From Humitalea sp050632385 (GTDB taxonomy: Bacteria; Pseudomonadota; Alphaproteobacteria; Acetobacterales; Acetobacteraceae): a stretch of 64,000 bases of DNA. Made by a program: the position numbers and the translations under genes. The notes beneath the pieces are model-generated. The model searched no databases, was not told the origin of the DNA, and saw only the letters and a program-made list of their open reading frames with translations. Numbering within the stretch: the first letter of the stretch is position 1; every line of letters begins with the position of its first letter. Where the stretch lies: the NCBI RefSeq assembly GCF_050632385.1, contig NZ_CP192599.1, positions 5,146,001-5,210,000 on the forward strand. The letters are read 5' to 3'. Positions 17,210-25,726 of this stretch are shown piece after piece.

Positions 17210-17231
17210 CCTGAACAACCAAATGTTCAGG
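17210..17231 (+). promoter_or_regulatory. 8-bp inverted repeat overlapping the ribosome site of the TAXI-TRAP genes
   Basis: CCTGAACA and TGTTCAGG are perfect complements around ACCAAA. The right arm runs into the AGGAGG ribosome site (17229-17234), eight bases before the ATG. As DNA it could be a repressor operator; as RNA it would partly hide the ribosome site. Confidence 0.5.
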
Positions 17232-17238
17232 AGGCTAC

Positions 17239-18225
17239 ATGTCCAAAGTAACGAGGCGCGACCTGGCGACAATCGCCGCCGCCGCCGCGACGACCAGCCT
17301 GTTCGGCCGCGATGCCCGCGCCCAGGCCACCCAGCAGCTTGCCATCGCCACCGGCACCACGGGCGGCGTGTATTATCCGCTCGGCGGCGGCCTCGCCTCC
17401 CTGTTGTCGCGCCACATCCCGGGCATGAGCGCCACGGTCGAAGTGACGGGCGGATCGGTCGCCAACAACCAGTTGCTGGGCGCATCGCGCGTCGGGCTGA
17501 TCTTCACCCAGGTCGATGCATCGGTGGACGGCATCCGTGGCGCCGGGCCGTTCCGTGGCCGCGCCGTGCCGGTGCGCGCCGTCGCCGTGCTCTACACCAA
17601 CCGCATGCAGGTGGTGACCACGGCCGCGACCGGCATCCGCACCATCGGCGACATGAAGGGCAAGCGCATTTCGACCGGCGCGCCGGGGTCCGCCACGGAA
17701 CTGATGGCCTTCCGCCTGATCGAAGCCGCGGGCCTGGACCGCGACAAGGATTTTCGCGCCCGCGAACGGCTGTCGCCGGCGGAAAGCACGAACGCGATCA
17801 AGGACGGCAAGCTCGACGCCTATTTCTTCGTCTCCGGGATTCCGACCAGCGCGATCACCGACCTCGGCGCCAGTCCCGGCGTCACCCTGCGCCTGGTCGA
17901 CCACGATGAATTCATCCCGAAGATCGTCGAGGCCCATGGCCCGGTCTACTTCCCCGAGGTGATTCCCGCAGGCACCTATCCGGGCCAGACCACCGACAAC
18001 AAGCAGATGTCCGTCGCCAATATCCTGGCGATGCGCGAGGACGCGCCGGCCGCCCTGGTCGAGAGCATCCTGCGCGTCGCCTGGGATTACCGCGCCGACC
18101 TGGCGCAGGTGCATGCCGAGGGCCGGGGCTTCACCCTGGAACGCCAGAAGACCGCCGCCGCCGGCATCCCCTGGCACCCCACCGCCGAAGCCTTCTGGCG
18201 CGCACGGGGTGCAACGCTGGCTTAA
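17239..18225 (+). CDS. TAXI-family TRAP transporter solute-binding protein
   Basis: This 328-residue periplasmic protein has a twin-arginine-like start (TRRDLATIAAAAA) and cleavage near ARAQA. The family signature IATGTTGGVYYPLGGGLA is at about residues 36-53. TAXI receptors deliver carboxylates such as glutamate, glutarate or 2-oxoacids to fused 4TM-12TM permeases, and exactly such a permease follows. A strong AGGAGG site overlaps the palindrome at 17210-17231. Confidence 0.93.
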   Translation: MSKVTRRDLATIAAAAATTSLFGRDARAQATQQLAIATGTTGGVYYPLGGGLASLLSRHIPGMSATVEVTGGSVANNQLLGASRVGLIFTQVDASVDGIRGAGPFRGRAVPVRAVAVLYTNRMQVVTTAATGIRTIGDMKGKRISTGAPGSATELMAFRLIEAAGLDRDKDFRARERLSPAESTNAIKDGKLDAYFFVSGIPTSAITDLGASPGVTLRLVDHDEFIPKIVEAHGPVYFPEVIPAGTYPGQTTDNKQMSVANILAMREDAPAALVESILRVAWDYRADLAQVHAEGRGFTLERQKTAAAGIPWHPTAEAFWRARGATLA

Positions 18226-18235
18226 GGACTGGCGC

Positions 18236-20236
18236 GTGACAAATATTGCCGGCCTGCCGCCTGAAGCAGGCGACCTGGATGCCAAGACCGCCGAAGAGGT
18301 GGTCCGGCTGATCGAAGCCGAGGAAGGCGTACAGAACCGCTTCACCGGCTGGCTTGGCGTGACCGGAACGGCGGTGGCGCTGGCCATGTCGCTGTTCCAC
18401 CTCTGGGCGGCGTGGGACATCGTGCCCACGACGACCCTGCGCTTCGTCCACGTCACCTTCGCGCTGGTGCTGAGCTTCTTCCTGTTCCCGGTGGCGCGGC
18501 GGTATCGCGACCGATTCATGGCGTGGGACGCGGTGCTGATCGCGGCCAGCCTGTATGTGCTGTGGTATCTGATCGACGGCGGCGACGACCTGCTCGACCG
18601 CTATGTCTTCCCCGAGCCGATGGACATCGTGGTCGGCTGGATGCTGATCGGGCTGGTGCTGGAAGCGACCCGGCGGACGACGGGCTGGATCATGCCCTTC
18701 GTCGCGGGCTGTTTCATGCTCTATGCCTTCTTCGGCGATCACTTGCCGGCGCCATGGACGCATCGCGGCTATGATGCGGAGCGGTTGATCCCGCATCTGA
18801 CCACGACCCTGGACGGTATTTTTGGCACCGCGGTCGATGTGTCGGCGACGCTGATCATCCTGTTCACCATCTACGGCGCCATCCTGTCGGCCACAGGCGC
18901 CGGCAAGTTCTTCGTCGATTTCAGTTTCGCCGCCACGGGCGGCAACGCGGCCAGCGCCGGGCGCACCGTGGTGCTGTCGTCGTTCTTGCTGGGTGGGCCG
19001 TCAGGCTCCGGTGTCGCGACCACGGTGACCATCGGCACCGTCGCATGGCCGATGATGAAGCGTGTCGGCTATCGCCCCGATGATGCGGGCGGCTTGCTGG
19101 CGGCGGGGGGGCTTGGGGCGATCATCTCGCCGCCGGTCCTGGGGGCCGCGGCCTTCCTGATCGCCGAATACCTGAAGATCGGCTACCTCGACGTGCTGAA
19201 GATGGCGGCGATCCCGACCATCCTTTATTATTCCAGCCTGCTGTTCATGGTGGAGCTGGACCAGCGGCGGCTGAATGTCGCGGGGCTTGGCAATATCAAG
19301 GTGCCGGTCGCGCCGCTGCGCGAATTGTTCGCCAAGGGCTGGTTCCACTTCTCCTCGCTGATCGCGATCATCTTCTTCATGGTCATCGGCTACTCGTCGA
19401 CCATGTCGGTGCTCTACGCGATGGGCGTCGCCATCGTGTTGTCCTTCCTGTCGAAGGAAGGGGCACTCTGGCCACGCCGGCTGGTCAAGGCGCTGGCGGA
19501 TGGCGCGATCCAGGCGGTCGGCATCGCCGCGACCTGTGCCGCGGCGGGCATCATCGTCGGCTGCATCACGCTGACGGGTCTGGGGCTGAAGTTCTCCGAC
19601 ATCGCGATCCAGGCGGCCGGCGGGTCGCTGTTGATCACAGCACTCTACACCGCGCTGATCGTCTGGGTCGTCGGCCTCGCGGTGCCGGTCACCGCCTCCT
19701 ACATCATCTGCGCCGTGGTGGCGGCGCCGGCGCTGATGAAGCTCGGCGTGCCGGATTACGCGGCGCATATGTTCGTCTTCTACTACGCCGTGCTGTCGGA
19801 GGTTTCGCCCCCGACCGCGCTGTCGCCCTTTGCCGCGGCCGCGATCACCGGGGCGGGGCCGTACCGCACCACCCTGATGGCGTGGAAGTACACGCTGCCG
19901 GCCTTCATCCTGCCCTTCGTCTTCGTGACCGATCCGGAGGGCGTGGCGCTGTTGCTCTCCTTCCTGCCCGGCATGGGCTGGGGCGATGTGGCCTGGCAGT
20001 TCCTGTTGGCGGCATCCGGCCTGGCCGCCCTGGCGGCCGCCTGCCAGGGCATGGCCTGGCGGCCCCTGGCCGCGTGGGAGCGTGCCGGCTTCACCCTGGC
20101 CGGGCTGATGCTGGTCTTCCCGGCGCTGCTGGAGTCGATGTTCTCCGGGCTGCTGCCCGCGCCGCATCTGCTCGGTTTCGTGCTGCTGGCCGGGCTGATC
20201 CTCCTCAACTTCCGAACCCGGACCCGGGCCGCGTGA
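18236..20236 (+). CDS. Fused 4TM/12TM TRAP transporter permease
   Basis: This inner-membrane protein of about 666 residues contains an N-terminal small-permease (DctQ-like) part and a DctM-like part with the GGPSGSGVATTVTIG loop, GAIISPPVLGAAAF and SEVSPPTALSPFAAAAI motifs. It is a sodium- or proton-driven importer working with the TAXI receptor just upstream. I chose GTG 18236 (AGGA about nine bases upstream). A GTG at 18209 would overlap the receptor gene. The stop overlaps the thioesterase start (GTGA). Confidence 0.93.
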   Translation: MTNIAGLPPEAGDLDAKTAEEVVRLIEAEEGVQNRFTGWLGVTGTAVALAMSLFHLWAAWDIVPTTTLRFVHVTFALVLSFFLFPVARRYRDRFMAWDAVLIAASLYVLWYLIDGGDDLLDRYVFPEPMDIVVGWMLIGLVLEATRRTTGWIMPFVAGCFMLYAFFGDHLPAPWTHRGYDAERLIPHLTTTLDGIFGTAVDVSATLIILFTIYGAILSATGAGKFFVDFSFAATGGNAASAGRTVVLSSFLLGGPSGSGVATTVTIGTVAWPMMKRVGYRPDDAGGLLAAGGLGAIISPPVLGAAAFLIAEYLKIGYLDVLKMAAIPTILYYSSLLFMVELDQRRLNVAGLGNIKVPVAPLRELFAKGWFHFSSLIAIIFFMVIGYSSTMSVLYAMGVAIVLSFLSKEGALWPRRLVKALADGAIQAVGIAATCAAAGIIVGCITLTGLGLKFSDIAIQAAGGSLLITALYTALIVWVVGLAVPVTASYIICAVVAAPALMKLGVPDYAAHMFVFYYAVLSEVSPPTALSPFAAAAITGAGPYRTTLMAWKYTLPAFILPFVFVTDPEGVALLLSFLPGMGWGDVAWQFLLAASGLAALAAACQGMAWRPLAAWERAGFTLAGLMLVFPALLESMFSGLLPAPHLLGFVLLAGLILLNFRTRTRAA

Positions 20237-20667
20237 CGCCGCGCGATCCGGATTTCGTCGCCAAGGTCCGCGAGAGTTTTTCGCGGCAACCCTTCATGGC
20301 GCATCTGGGCGCGCGGTTGACGTTGGTAGAGGCGGGCCACGTCGTCGTCGAACTGCCCTGCGTGCCGCATGTGGCCCAGCAGCACGGCCATGTGCATGGC
20401 GGCGCCGTCGGCGCCATCGCCGACAGCGCGGGCGGCTATGCCGGCTTCACCCTGTTCCCGGCCGGCAGCACGGTGCTGACCGTGGAATACAAGGTGAATT
20501 TCCTGGCGCCCTCACGCGGCGATTTTTTACGCGCCATCGGCCGGGTCGTTCGCAGCGGCCGCACGCTGACCGTCTCCGACGTGCAGGTCATGGCGGTGCG
20601 CGACGGCGTGGAACACCTCTGCGCCACGGCGACGCAGACGCTGATCTGCCTGGCCGGGCAGGACTGA
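20233..20667 (+). CDS. PaaI-like hotdog-fold thioesterase
   Basis: This 144-residue hotdog protein shows HGHVHGGAVGAIADSAGGYA at about residues 55-74, with the HGG..A..D catalytic pattern of PaaI-type acyl-CoA thioesterases. The strand VLTVEYKVNFLAP follows. The GTG start overlaps the permease stop, so it is co-translated with the TRAP importer and probably acts on the CoA ester of the imported acid. It converges on the XRE gene with seven bases between stops. Confidence 0.88.
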   Translation: MTPRDPDFVAKVRESFSRQPFMAHLGARLTLVEAGHVVVELPCVPHVAQQHGHVHGGAVGAIADSAGGYAGFTLFPAGSTVLTVEYKVNFLAPSRGDFLRAIGRVVRSGRTLTVSDVQVMAVRDGVEHLCATATQTLICLAGQD

Positions 20668-20674
20668 CACCGAC

Positions 20675-21091
20675 CTACCGCGGGCGTGCCCGCCGCCTGG
20701 CGTCGCCAAAGGCCGGTGAGGCGGCGCGGGGCGCGGCAGCGTGCCGGTCCAGCACGGCGGTGATCTCCGCCACCGCCTCGGCCGGCAACCCGCCCAGCAC
20801 CCGCGCGAGGCGATTGGCCAGCGCCGTCTTGGCCGGGTCCAAGCCGCCGGTGTCCAGCCTGACCTTCGGCCGGCTTTCGCGGGCCAGCAGCGCGATCTCC
20901 TCGGCGTCGTCCCAGATCAGGCCAAAAACCTCGTTGACCTGGTGCACCAGCCCCGGGGTCGGCGTGCCGCGCCGTCCGTGTTCCAGGGCGGAGAGATAGG
21001 CCGCCGAGATCTGCAGCGCCTCGGCCAGATCCTTCTGCCGCATGCCACGCGCCCGGCGCAGCGCGCGCAGGCGTTCGCCAAACGGCGTCAC
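20675..21091 (-). CDS. XRE-family helix-turn-helix regulator
   Basis: This 138-residue protein has a classic N-terminal HTH: LRALRRARGMRQKDLAEALQ then ISAAYLSALEHGRRGTP. This is followed by a C-terminal helical part (about 75-138) with a basic Arg-rich tail. It probably binds DNA as a dimer; its targets are unknown. The GTG start overlaps the stop of the Smr gene upstream by four bases, so the two are one transcript. Confidence 0.88.
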   Translation of the reverse strand: MTPFGERLRALRRARGMRQKDLAEALQISAAYLSALEHGRRGTPTPGLVHQVNEVFGLIWDDAEEIALLARESRPKVRLDTGGLDPAKTALANRLARVLGGLPAEAVAEITAVLDRHAAAPRAASPAFGDARRRARPR

Positions 21092-21624
21092 GACCGGCGC
21101 CGCCGCAGCAGCACATGCACCGACCCCGAATTGGCGGCATGCGGATGCGCCAACGCCAGAACCAGCGGGCGCAAGTCGGCGGCGTTGAGCCAGAACGGCA
21201 ATTCGCGCTTCAACACCCCGCCATGTGGCACGGCCCCCTTGCCGGTCACGATGCAGACGCAGCGCAGCCCGTCATGCGCGGCACCAGCCAGGAATGCGCG
21301 GACGGCCCCATGCGCCTGCTGCGCGGTGCGGCCATGCAGGTCCAGCGTGCGTTCCGGCCGGGTGCGGCCGCGGCGCAGATCCTTCCAGCGGTTGGAATCG
21401 ATGCCAGGTGGGGGCGCGCCGACCGCGATCTCCCACGGCGGCGGCCGCCGCACGGCCGGGGCAGGGGCCGCGCCGGGCGGGACGGCTGCCGCCACCACGG
21501 GCGGCGGCCGCGCGGGCGTCGGCGGCAACGCCTTGCCCGGCATGGGCGCGACACCAGCCCGCTCGGCCCAGGCGCCCCACAGAGCGACCTCCTGCGGCGA
21601 GACATTGCGGTGACGAGGCGGCAT
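21088..21624 (-). CDS. Smr (small MutS-related) domain protein
   Basis: This 178-residue protein has a Pro/Ala-rich linker (about 28-70) and a C-terminal Smr domain. The markers are LDLHG (about 93-97), the VTGKG loop (about 126-130) and VLALAHPHAANSGSVHV. Smr domains nick or bind branched DNA or act on RNA in ribosome rescue. It is co-transcribed with the XRE gene. A frame open upstream of the ATG (reading FFNNLLARFCPGPYLRAM) leaves a longer N-terminus possible. Confidence 0.87.
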   Translation of the reverse strand: MPPRHRNVSPQEVALWGAWAERAGVAPMPGKALPPTPARPPPVVAAAVPPGAAPAPAVRRPPPWEIAVGAPPPGIDSNRWKDLRRGRTRPERTLDLHGRTAQQAHGAVRAFLAGAAHDGLRCVCIVTGKGAVPHGGVLKRELPFWLNAADLRPLVLALAHPHAANSGSVHVLLRRRRS

Positions 21625-21722
21625 GGCCCGCAGATAGGGCCCCGGGCAGAAGCGCGCCAGCAGGTTGTTGAAAAACGGGGAGGTTGCGCCGTGGAGAGGG
21701 CGTCGCCTCGCCTTGCAACAGC

Positions 21723-22601
21723 CTATTCGCCGCGCAACTGCGCCAGCATCCAGTCGCGGAACACCGCGATGCGCCGGGGCAACACGTCGCGATCGCGATA
21801 CATCAGCAGAAACGCGCCCTCCGTCGGCAGCGCCACGTCGAAGGGCAGCACCAGGCGCCCGGCGCGCACATCGGCCTCGATGAAGCCATGGCGGCCCAGC
21901 GCCAGGCCCAGCCCATCCAAGGCCGCGCTATAGGCGATGTCCGCGCTGGTGAAGGGGATGCGCCGGGCCAGCGGGACCGGCGGCGCGCCGGTCCGCGCGT
22001 ACCAGCGCTGCCAGTCGGCGGCATCGGTCGGTGCCTGCAACAGGGTGTGGTGCTCCAGATCCTGCGCCCGGCGCAGCGGCGGCGCGGCCTGGAGGTAGGC
22101 GGGGCTGCACACCGGCACCACGACCCGTTCGATCAGCCGGTGCGACAGCATGCCCGGCAGGGATTCACCGGCGCGGATCGCGACGTCCACGTCCTGCGGC
22201 ACGGGGTCGTCGGGCAGGGCGGTGGTGATCATCACCTCCTGTTCCGGATGCTGCGCGTGGAACCCCGGCAGGCGCGGCAGCAGCCAGATGCGGATGAAGA
22301 AGCGCGAGCCCCAGATATGCAGCTTGCCGGCCCCGGCCTGGACCTCCCGCGTGCCAGCAGCCAGCCGGCCCAGCCCGTCGCGCACCGCGACCAGATAGGC
22401 CTCGCCCTCGGCCGTCAGCCGCACATCCGCCCCGGTGCGCAGGAACAGCCGCAGGCCCAGGAACACCTCCAGCTTGCCGATCTGGCGGCTGACGGCGCCC
22501 GGCGTCACGTGCAGTTCCGCCGCCGCCTTGCTGAAACTTTGCAGCCGCCCGGCGGCTTCGAAAGCGCGCACGGCATTCAGGGGGGGCAAACGCAGGGGCA
22601 C
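21723..22601 (-). CDS. LysR-family regulator, GcvA-like
   Basis: This 292-residue regulator has the N-terminal winged HTH (LPPLNAVRAFEAAGRLQSFS, then KAAAELHVTPGAVSRQI) and the GcvA-subgroup effector domain (DVDVAIRAG, DIAYSAALDGLGLALGRH). It is divergent from the MBL-MBL-Bug operon, with about 100 bases between, so it most likely controls that operon in response to a pathway metabolite. The start is GTG without a clear ribosome site, so the exact N-terminus is uncertain by a few residues. Confidence 0.92.
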   Translation of the reverse strand: MPLRLPPLNAVRAFEAAGRLQSFSKAAAELHVTPGAVSRQIGKLEVFLGLRLFLRTGADVRLTAEGEAYLVAVRDGLGRLAAGTREVQAGAGKLHIWGSRFFIRIWLLPRLPGFHAQHPEQEVMITTALPDDPVPQDVDVAIRAGESLPGMLSHRLIERVVVPVCSPAYLQAAPPLRRAQDLEHHTLLQAPTDAADWQRWYARTGAPPVPLARRIPFTSADIAYSAALDGLGLALGRHGFIEADVRAGRLVLPFDVALPTEGAFLLMYRDRDVLPRRIAVFRDWMLAQLRGE

Positions 22602-22704
22602 CAGGAGGCCTGTGACTTTTTCTCAAAAGGCAGCCGACCATAAGTCGTTAGGTCAAGCAAGGCGGATGGCCCAGGTTCCGCCCGGTGCAGGGGAGAAAAC
22701 AGGC

Positions 22705-23586
22705 ATGGTGACCGATCTGGCGCCTGGCGTGGAAACGCTGATCGACGGGCGCCTCTACGTCCTGCGCCAGCCCTGCGTGCTGGACGGAAGGATGAGCAGC
22801 TACCCAGCCGATGCGCGCGGATATACGGCGGTCAACTGCTACCTGCTGGTCGAAGGCGGTTCGGCGCTGATGCTCGACACCGGGTTTTCCGCCCATGCCG
22901 GCCAGGTGGTGGCGCAATTGCGATCGGTGCTGGCGCCGGGCACGCGTCTGTCGGTCTATCCAATGCGGCTGAACGAATTCATGTCGGTCTGCAATGTCGA
23001 GGTGATCGCCGACAACTTCGATGTCGAGCAATGCTATTCCTCCAACCCCGATGCCTCGCTCTGGGTCGATTTCGGTGGGCGGTCGGATGCCGGCGGGGTG
23101 ATGCCGGCACCGTTGAAGACGACCCTTGTCGCGCGCGTGCAGACCCTGAATGTCGGCCCCGGCACCGGGCGCCCGGTCGAGGCCTTCCAGGCGCCGATCC
23201 GGCTGATCGGCACGCGATGGCTCTACGACCACGCGACCCGCACGCTCTTCACCTCCGACAGTTTCACCCATGAATGGGCGACCGACGCCGCCGGTCCCTG
23301 GACCCTGGACCGCGCGGACGACGCCCAAGGTCCCGCCCATTTGCGCAGCTTCCTGCTGAACACGCGCTACTGGTGGCTGGAGGGCGGTGAGACGACCTCC
23401 CTCCGCCGCAAGCTGCGCGACGTTTTCGATCGCCACGACATCGAAACCCTGGCCCCCGGCTATGGCCGTGTCTTCCGTGGCCGCGACACCGTGCGCCGCC
23501 AGTTCGACATGATGGACGACGTGCTGGCCGATCTCAGCCGCGACCGCATCGCCCCGCATTACGTCTTCCGCGACGAGTTGAGGTAA
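22705..23586 (+). CDS. MBL-fold-like protein with a degenerate metal motif
   Basis: This 293-residue protein has the start of a metallo-beta-lactamase fold (TAVNCYLLVEGGSALMLDTG, residues 41-60) and the later SDSFTHEW strand. The usual HxHxDH loop is replaced by MRLNEFMSV (residues 87-95), so Arg88, Asn90 and Met93 stand where histidines or acids would bind metal. It lies six bases before a second MBL gene and probably forms a complex with it or acts as a binding protein. ATG 22705 is preceded by GGGGAG; ATG 22666 is an alternative. Confidence 0.7.
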   Translation: MVTDLAPGVETLIDGRLYVLRQPCVLDGRMSSYPADARGYTAVNCYLLVEGGSALMLDTGFSAHAGQVVAQLRSVLAPGTRLSVYPMRLNEFMSVCNVEVIADNFDVEQCYSSNPDASLWVDFGGRSDAGGVMPAPLKTTLVARVQTLNVGPGTGRPVEAFQAPIRLIGTRWLYDHATRTLFTSDSFTHEWATDAAGPWTLDRADDAQGPAHLRSFLLNTRYWWLEGGETTSLRRKLRDVFDRHDIETLAPGYGRVFRGRDTVRRQFDMMDDVLADLSRDRIAPHYVFRDELR

Positions 23587-23591
23587 CCGCC

Positions 23592-24419
23592 ATGACCCCA
23601 CGCGAACCCATGCCGCGGCAGATCGCCGATGGCGTCTTCTGGCTCGGCGACTGCCTGGAACAGCGCGCCAAGGGCAAGATCTACCACACCTACAACGCGG
23701 CCTTCCTGGTCTGCGGGACCGAGGCCTCGATGCTGATCGAGACGGGGCATCCCAAGGATTTCCCGCTCATCGACGCGCAGATGAGCAAGCTGCTCGCCGG
23801 CCGCGCCCCACTCAAATACCTGTTCGTGACGCATCAGGAGACGCCGCATTCGGGCGGCCTCGGCCGTGTGCTGCATCGCCATCCGCAGGCGCTGCTCTGC
23901 GGCGATGTCAGCGACTACCACCTGGCCTTCCCGCAATACGCGCACCGGCTGATGCCGATGAAGGAGGGCGATCGGATCGACCTCGGCGGGCGGGAGTTTG
24001 TTGCGGTGGAACCGGTGATCCGCGACCTGCGGACCACCTGGTATGGCTTCGACACCGGCGCGCGGGTGCTGTTTCCGGGCGATGGCTTCGCCTACAGCCA
24101 TTATCATGAGGACGGGCACTGCGGGCTCTGCGCGGAGGAGGCGGTGTCGCTCGACCTGCCCGATGTTTCCGCCGTCTTCGCCGACCGGGCGCTGTTCTGG
24201 ACCAAGTTCACCGACATGCGGCTCTACGCCGACCGGCTGCTTTGGCTGCTCAAGGAACTCGACGTGCGGGTGATCGCGCCCAGCCATGGCCTGCCAATCC
24301 GCGACCCCGCCGTGACGGTGCCAAAGATCATCGAGGGGCTGCTGTATGGCGGCTCCGTCCCCGAATCCGGCACCGAGACGGGGCTGGCGCCACCGCCCGA
24401 CCTCGTCGCCGCCCAATAA
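23592..24419 (+). CDS. MBL-fold metallo-hydrolase/oxidoreductase-like protein
   Basis: This 275-residue protein has the MBL core strand AAFLVCGTEASMLIETGH and the metal loop THQETPHSGG (His81, Glu83, His86). The HxExxH form resembles the diiron flavodiiron-type MBL domains more than zinc lactamases, though the usual Asp before the second His is Pro here. Later ligands are in FPGDGFAYSHYHEDGHCG and SHGLP. It is co-transcribed with the degenerate MBL protein and a Bug receptor. The substrate is unknown. Confidence 0.82.
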   Translation: MTPREPMPRQIADGVFWLGDCLEQRAKGKIYHTYNAAFLVCGTEASMLIETGHPKDFPLIDAQMSKLLAGRAPLKYLFVTHQETPHSGGLGRVLHRHPQALLCGDVSDYHLAFPQYAHRLMPMKEGDRIDLGGREFVAVEPVIRDLRTTWYGFDTGARVLFPGDGFAYSHYHEDGHCGLCAEEAVSLDLPDVSAVFADRALFWTKFTDMRLYADRLLWLLKELDVRVIAPSHGLPIRDPAVTVPKIIEGLLYGGSVPESGTETGLAPPPDLVAAQ

Positions 24420-24444
24420 TCAAGAAAGCACTCAGGAGGACGCC

Positions 24445-25437
24445 ATGGGCAACGACCCGCACCCAACCGTTTCACGCCGTGGCCTGCTGGCCAGCGCCGC
24501 GCTGGTCGCCGCCGCGGCCCCCGCCTGGGGGCAGGCCGCCTGGCCGACGCGCCCGATCCGCATGATCGTGCCGGGCACCGGCGGCGGCGGGATGGATGTG
24601 ATCGCCCGCGTGATCGCCGACCGGGTCAGCGCCCTGCTGGGGCAGCCGATCGTGGTGGAAAACCGCGCGGGTGCCGGCGGTAACATCGCCGTGGATGCGG
24701 TCGCGAAGGCGGCACCCGATGGCTACACGATGCTGCTGGGCCAGACGGCGCATTTCGCCATCAACCCGTCGCTCTACGCCCGGCTGCCCTTCGACCCGAT
24801 CCGGGACTTCATCCCCGTCATCCTGCTGGCCGATGCGCCGAATGTCGTGGTGGTGGGCGCAACATCACCCTACCACACGCTGGCCCAGGTGGTGGCGGCG
24901 GCCAAGGCGGCACCCGATGGGCTGGACCTGGCGACACCGGGCAATGGCACCGTGTCGCACCTGACCGGCGAGTTGTTCCAGCAGGTCGCCGGCATCCGCT
25001 TCACCCACGTGCCCTATCGCGGGGCGGCGGCGGCGGTGACCGATGTGATCGCGGGGCGGGTGCCGGTCATGATGTCCTCGGTGCCCACTGCCCTGTCGCA
25101 TATCCGCGAGGGGCTGTTGCGCGCGGTGGCGGTTTCGGCGGCGAAGCGCAGCCCGGTGCTGCCGGACGTCCCCACCATCGGCCAGGCCGGCTACCCGGGC
25201 TTCGATGCCAATACCTGGTACGGCTTCTTCCTTCCGGCCGGCACGCCGGCACCGATCGTGCAGCGCCTCAACGCCGCGGCGAACGAAGCCCTGCGCGCCC
25301 CCGGGGTCGCGGACCGCGTGCGGCAGGAAGGCGGCGACATCGTCGGCGGCACGCCGGCAGCCTTCGCCGAACTGGTCGCGGCGGACCTGGCCAAGTGGTC
25401 GCGCGTGGTGCGGGAGTCCGGGGCGCGTGCGGAGTAG
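24445..25437 (+). CDS. Bug/TctC family receptor, second copy in the window
   Basis: This 330-residue periplasmic protein has a twin-arginine-like signal (SRRGLLASAALVAAAAPAWG) and Bug hallmarks AAWPTRPIRMIVPGTGGGG and IVVENRAGAGGNIAVDAV. A strong AGGAGGA site precedes ATG 24445. It is the last gene of the LysR-divergent operon, so its ligand is likely the substrate of the two MBL proteins. It ends at the palindromic repeat element that separates it from the convergent lutC. Confidence 0.93.
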   Translation: MGNDPHPTVSRRGLLASAALVAAAAPAWGQAAWPTRPIRMIVPGTGGGGMDVIARVIADRVSALLGQPIVVENRAGAGGNIAVDAVAKAAPDGYTMLLGQTAHFAINPSLYARLPFDPIRDFIPVILLADAPNVVVVGATSPYHTLAQVVAAAKAAPDGLDLATPGNGTVSHLTGELFQQVAGIRFTHVPYRGAAAAVTDVIAGRVPVMMSSVPTALSHIREGLLRAVAVSAAKRSPVLPDVPTIGQAGYPGFDANTWYGFFLPAGTPAPIVQRLNAAANEALRAPGVADRVRQEGGDIVGGTPAAFAELVAADLAKWSRVVRESGARAE

Positions 25438-25448
25438 AGCGTGTAGCA

Positions 25449-25717
25449 GGGTGCTGAATATACGAGGGCCGTGCATTGAAAGGGGCTTCGCCCCTCTCAA
25501 ACTCTCCCCACCAAGGGGCCGTGGCCCCTTGGAACCCACGCGATTTGGTAAAATAAAGAGAGGGGCGTCGTTGGTACACGATTGATCACGCGCAGGCCAT
25601 GCCCCTCTCTTTATTTTACCAATACTCCGCCGGTCCAGGGGCGGCGGCCCCTGGTGGGGGAGGCGTGGAGGGGGCGAAGCCCCTTCCACTGGCGCCACCT
25701 CCATATATTCAGCACCC
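25449..25717. repeat. Composite palindromic element, copy 1, with 14-bp terminal inverted repeats
   Basis: The ends GGGTGCTGAATATA (25449-25462) and TATATTCAGCACCC (25704-25717) are exact complements. Inside, a perfect 22-bp inverted repeat (25545-25566 and 25601-25622, beginning TTGGTAAAATAAAGAG) encloses a 34-base spacer. Each flank holds two more GC-rich hairpins (GGGGCTTCGCCCC and CCAAGGGGCC/GGCCCCTTGG on the left; CCAGGGGC/GCCCCTGG and GGGGCGAAGCCCC on the right). A second copy lies in inverse orientation at 39189-39428. The layout is MITE-like. Sitting between two convergent genes, it can serve as a two-way terminator. Confidence 0.88.
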
Positions 25718-25726
25718 CGCAACGGC

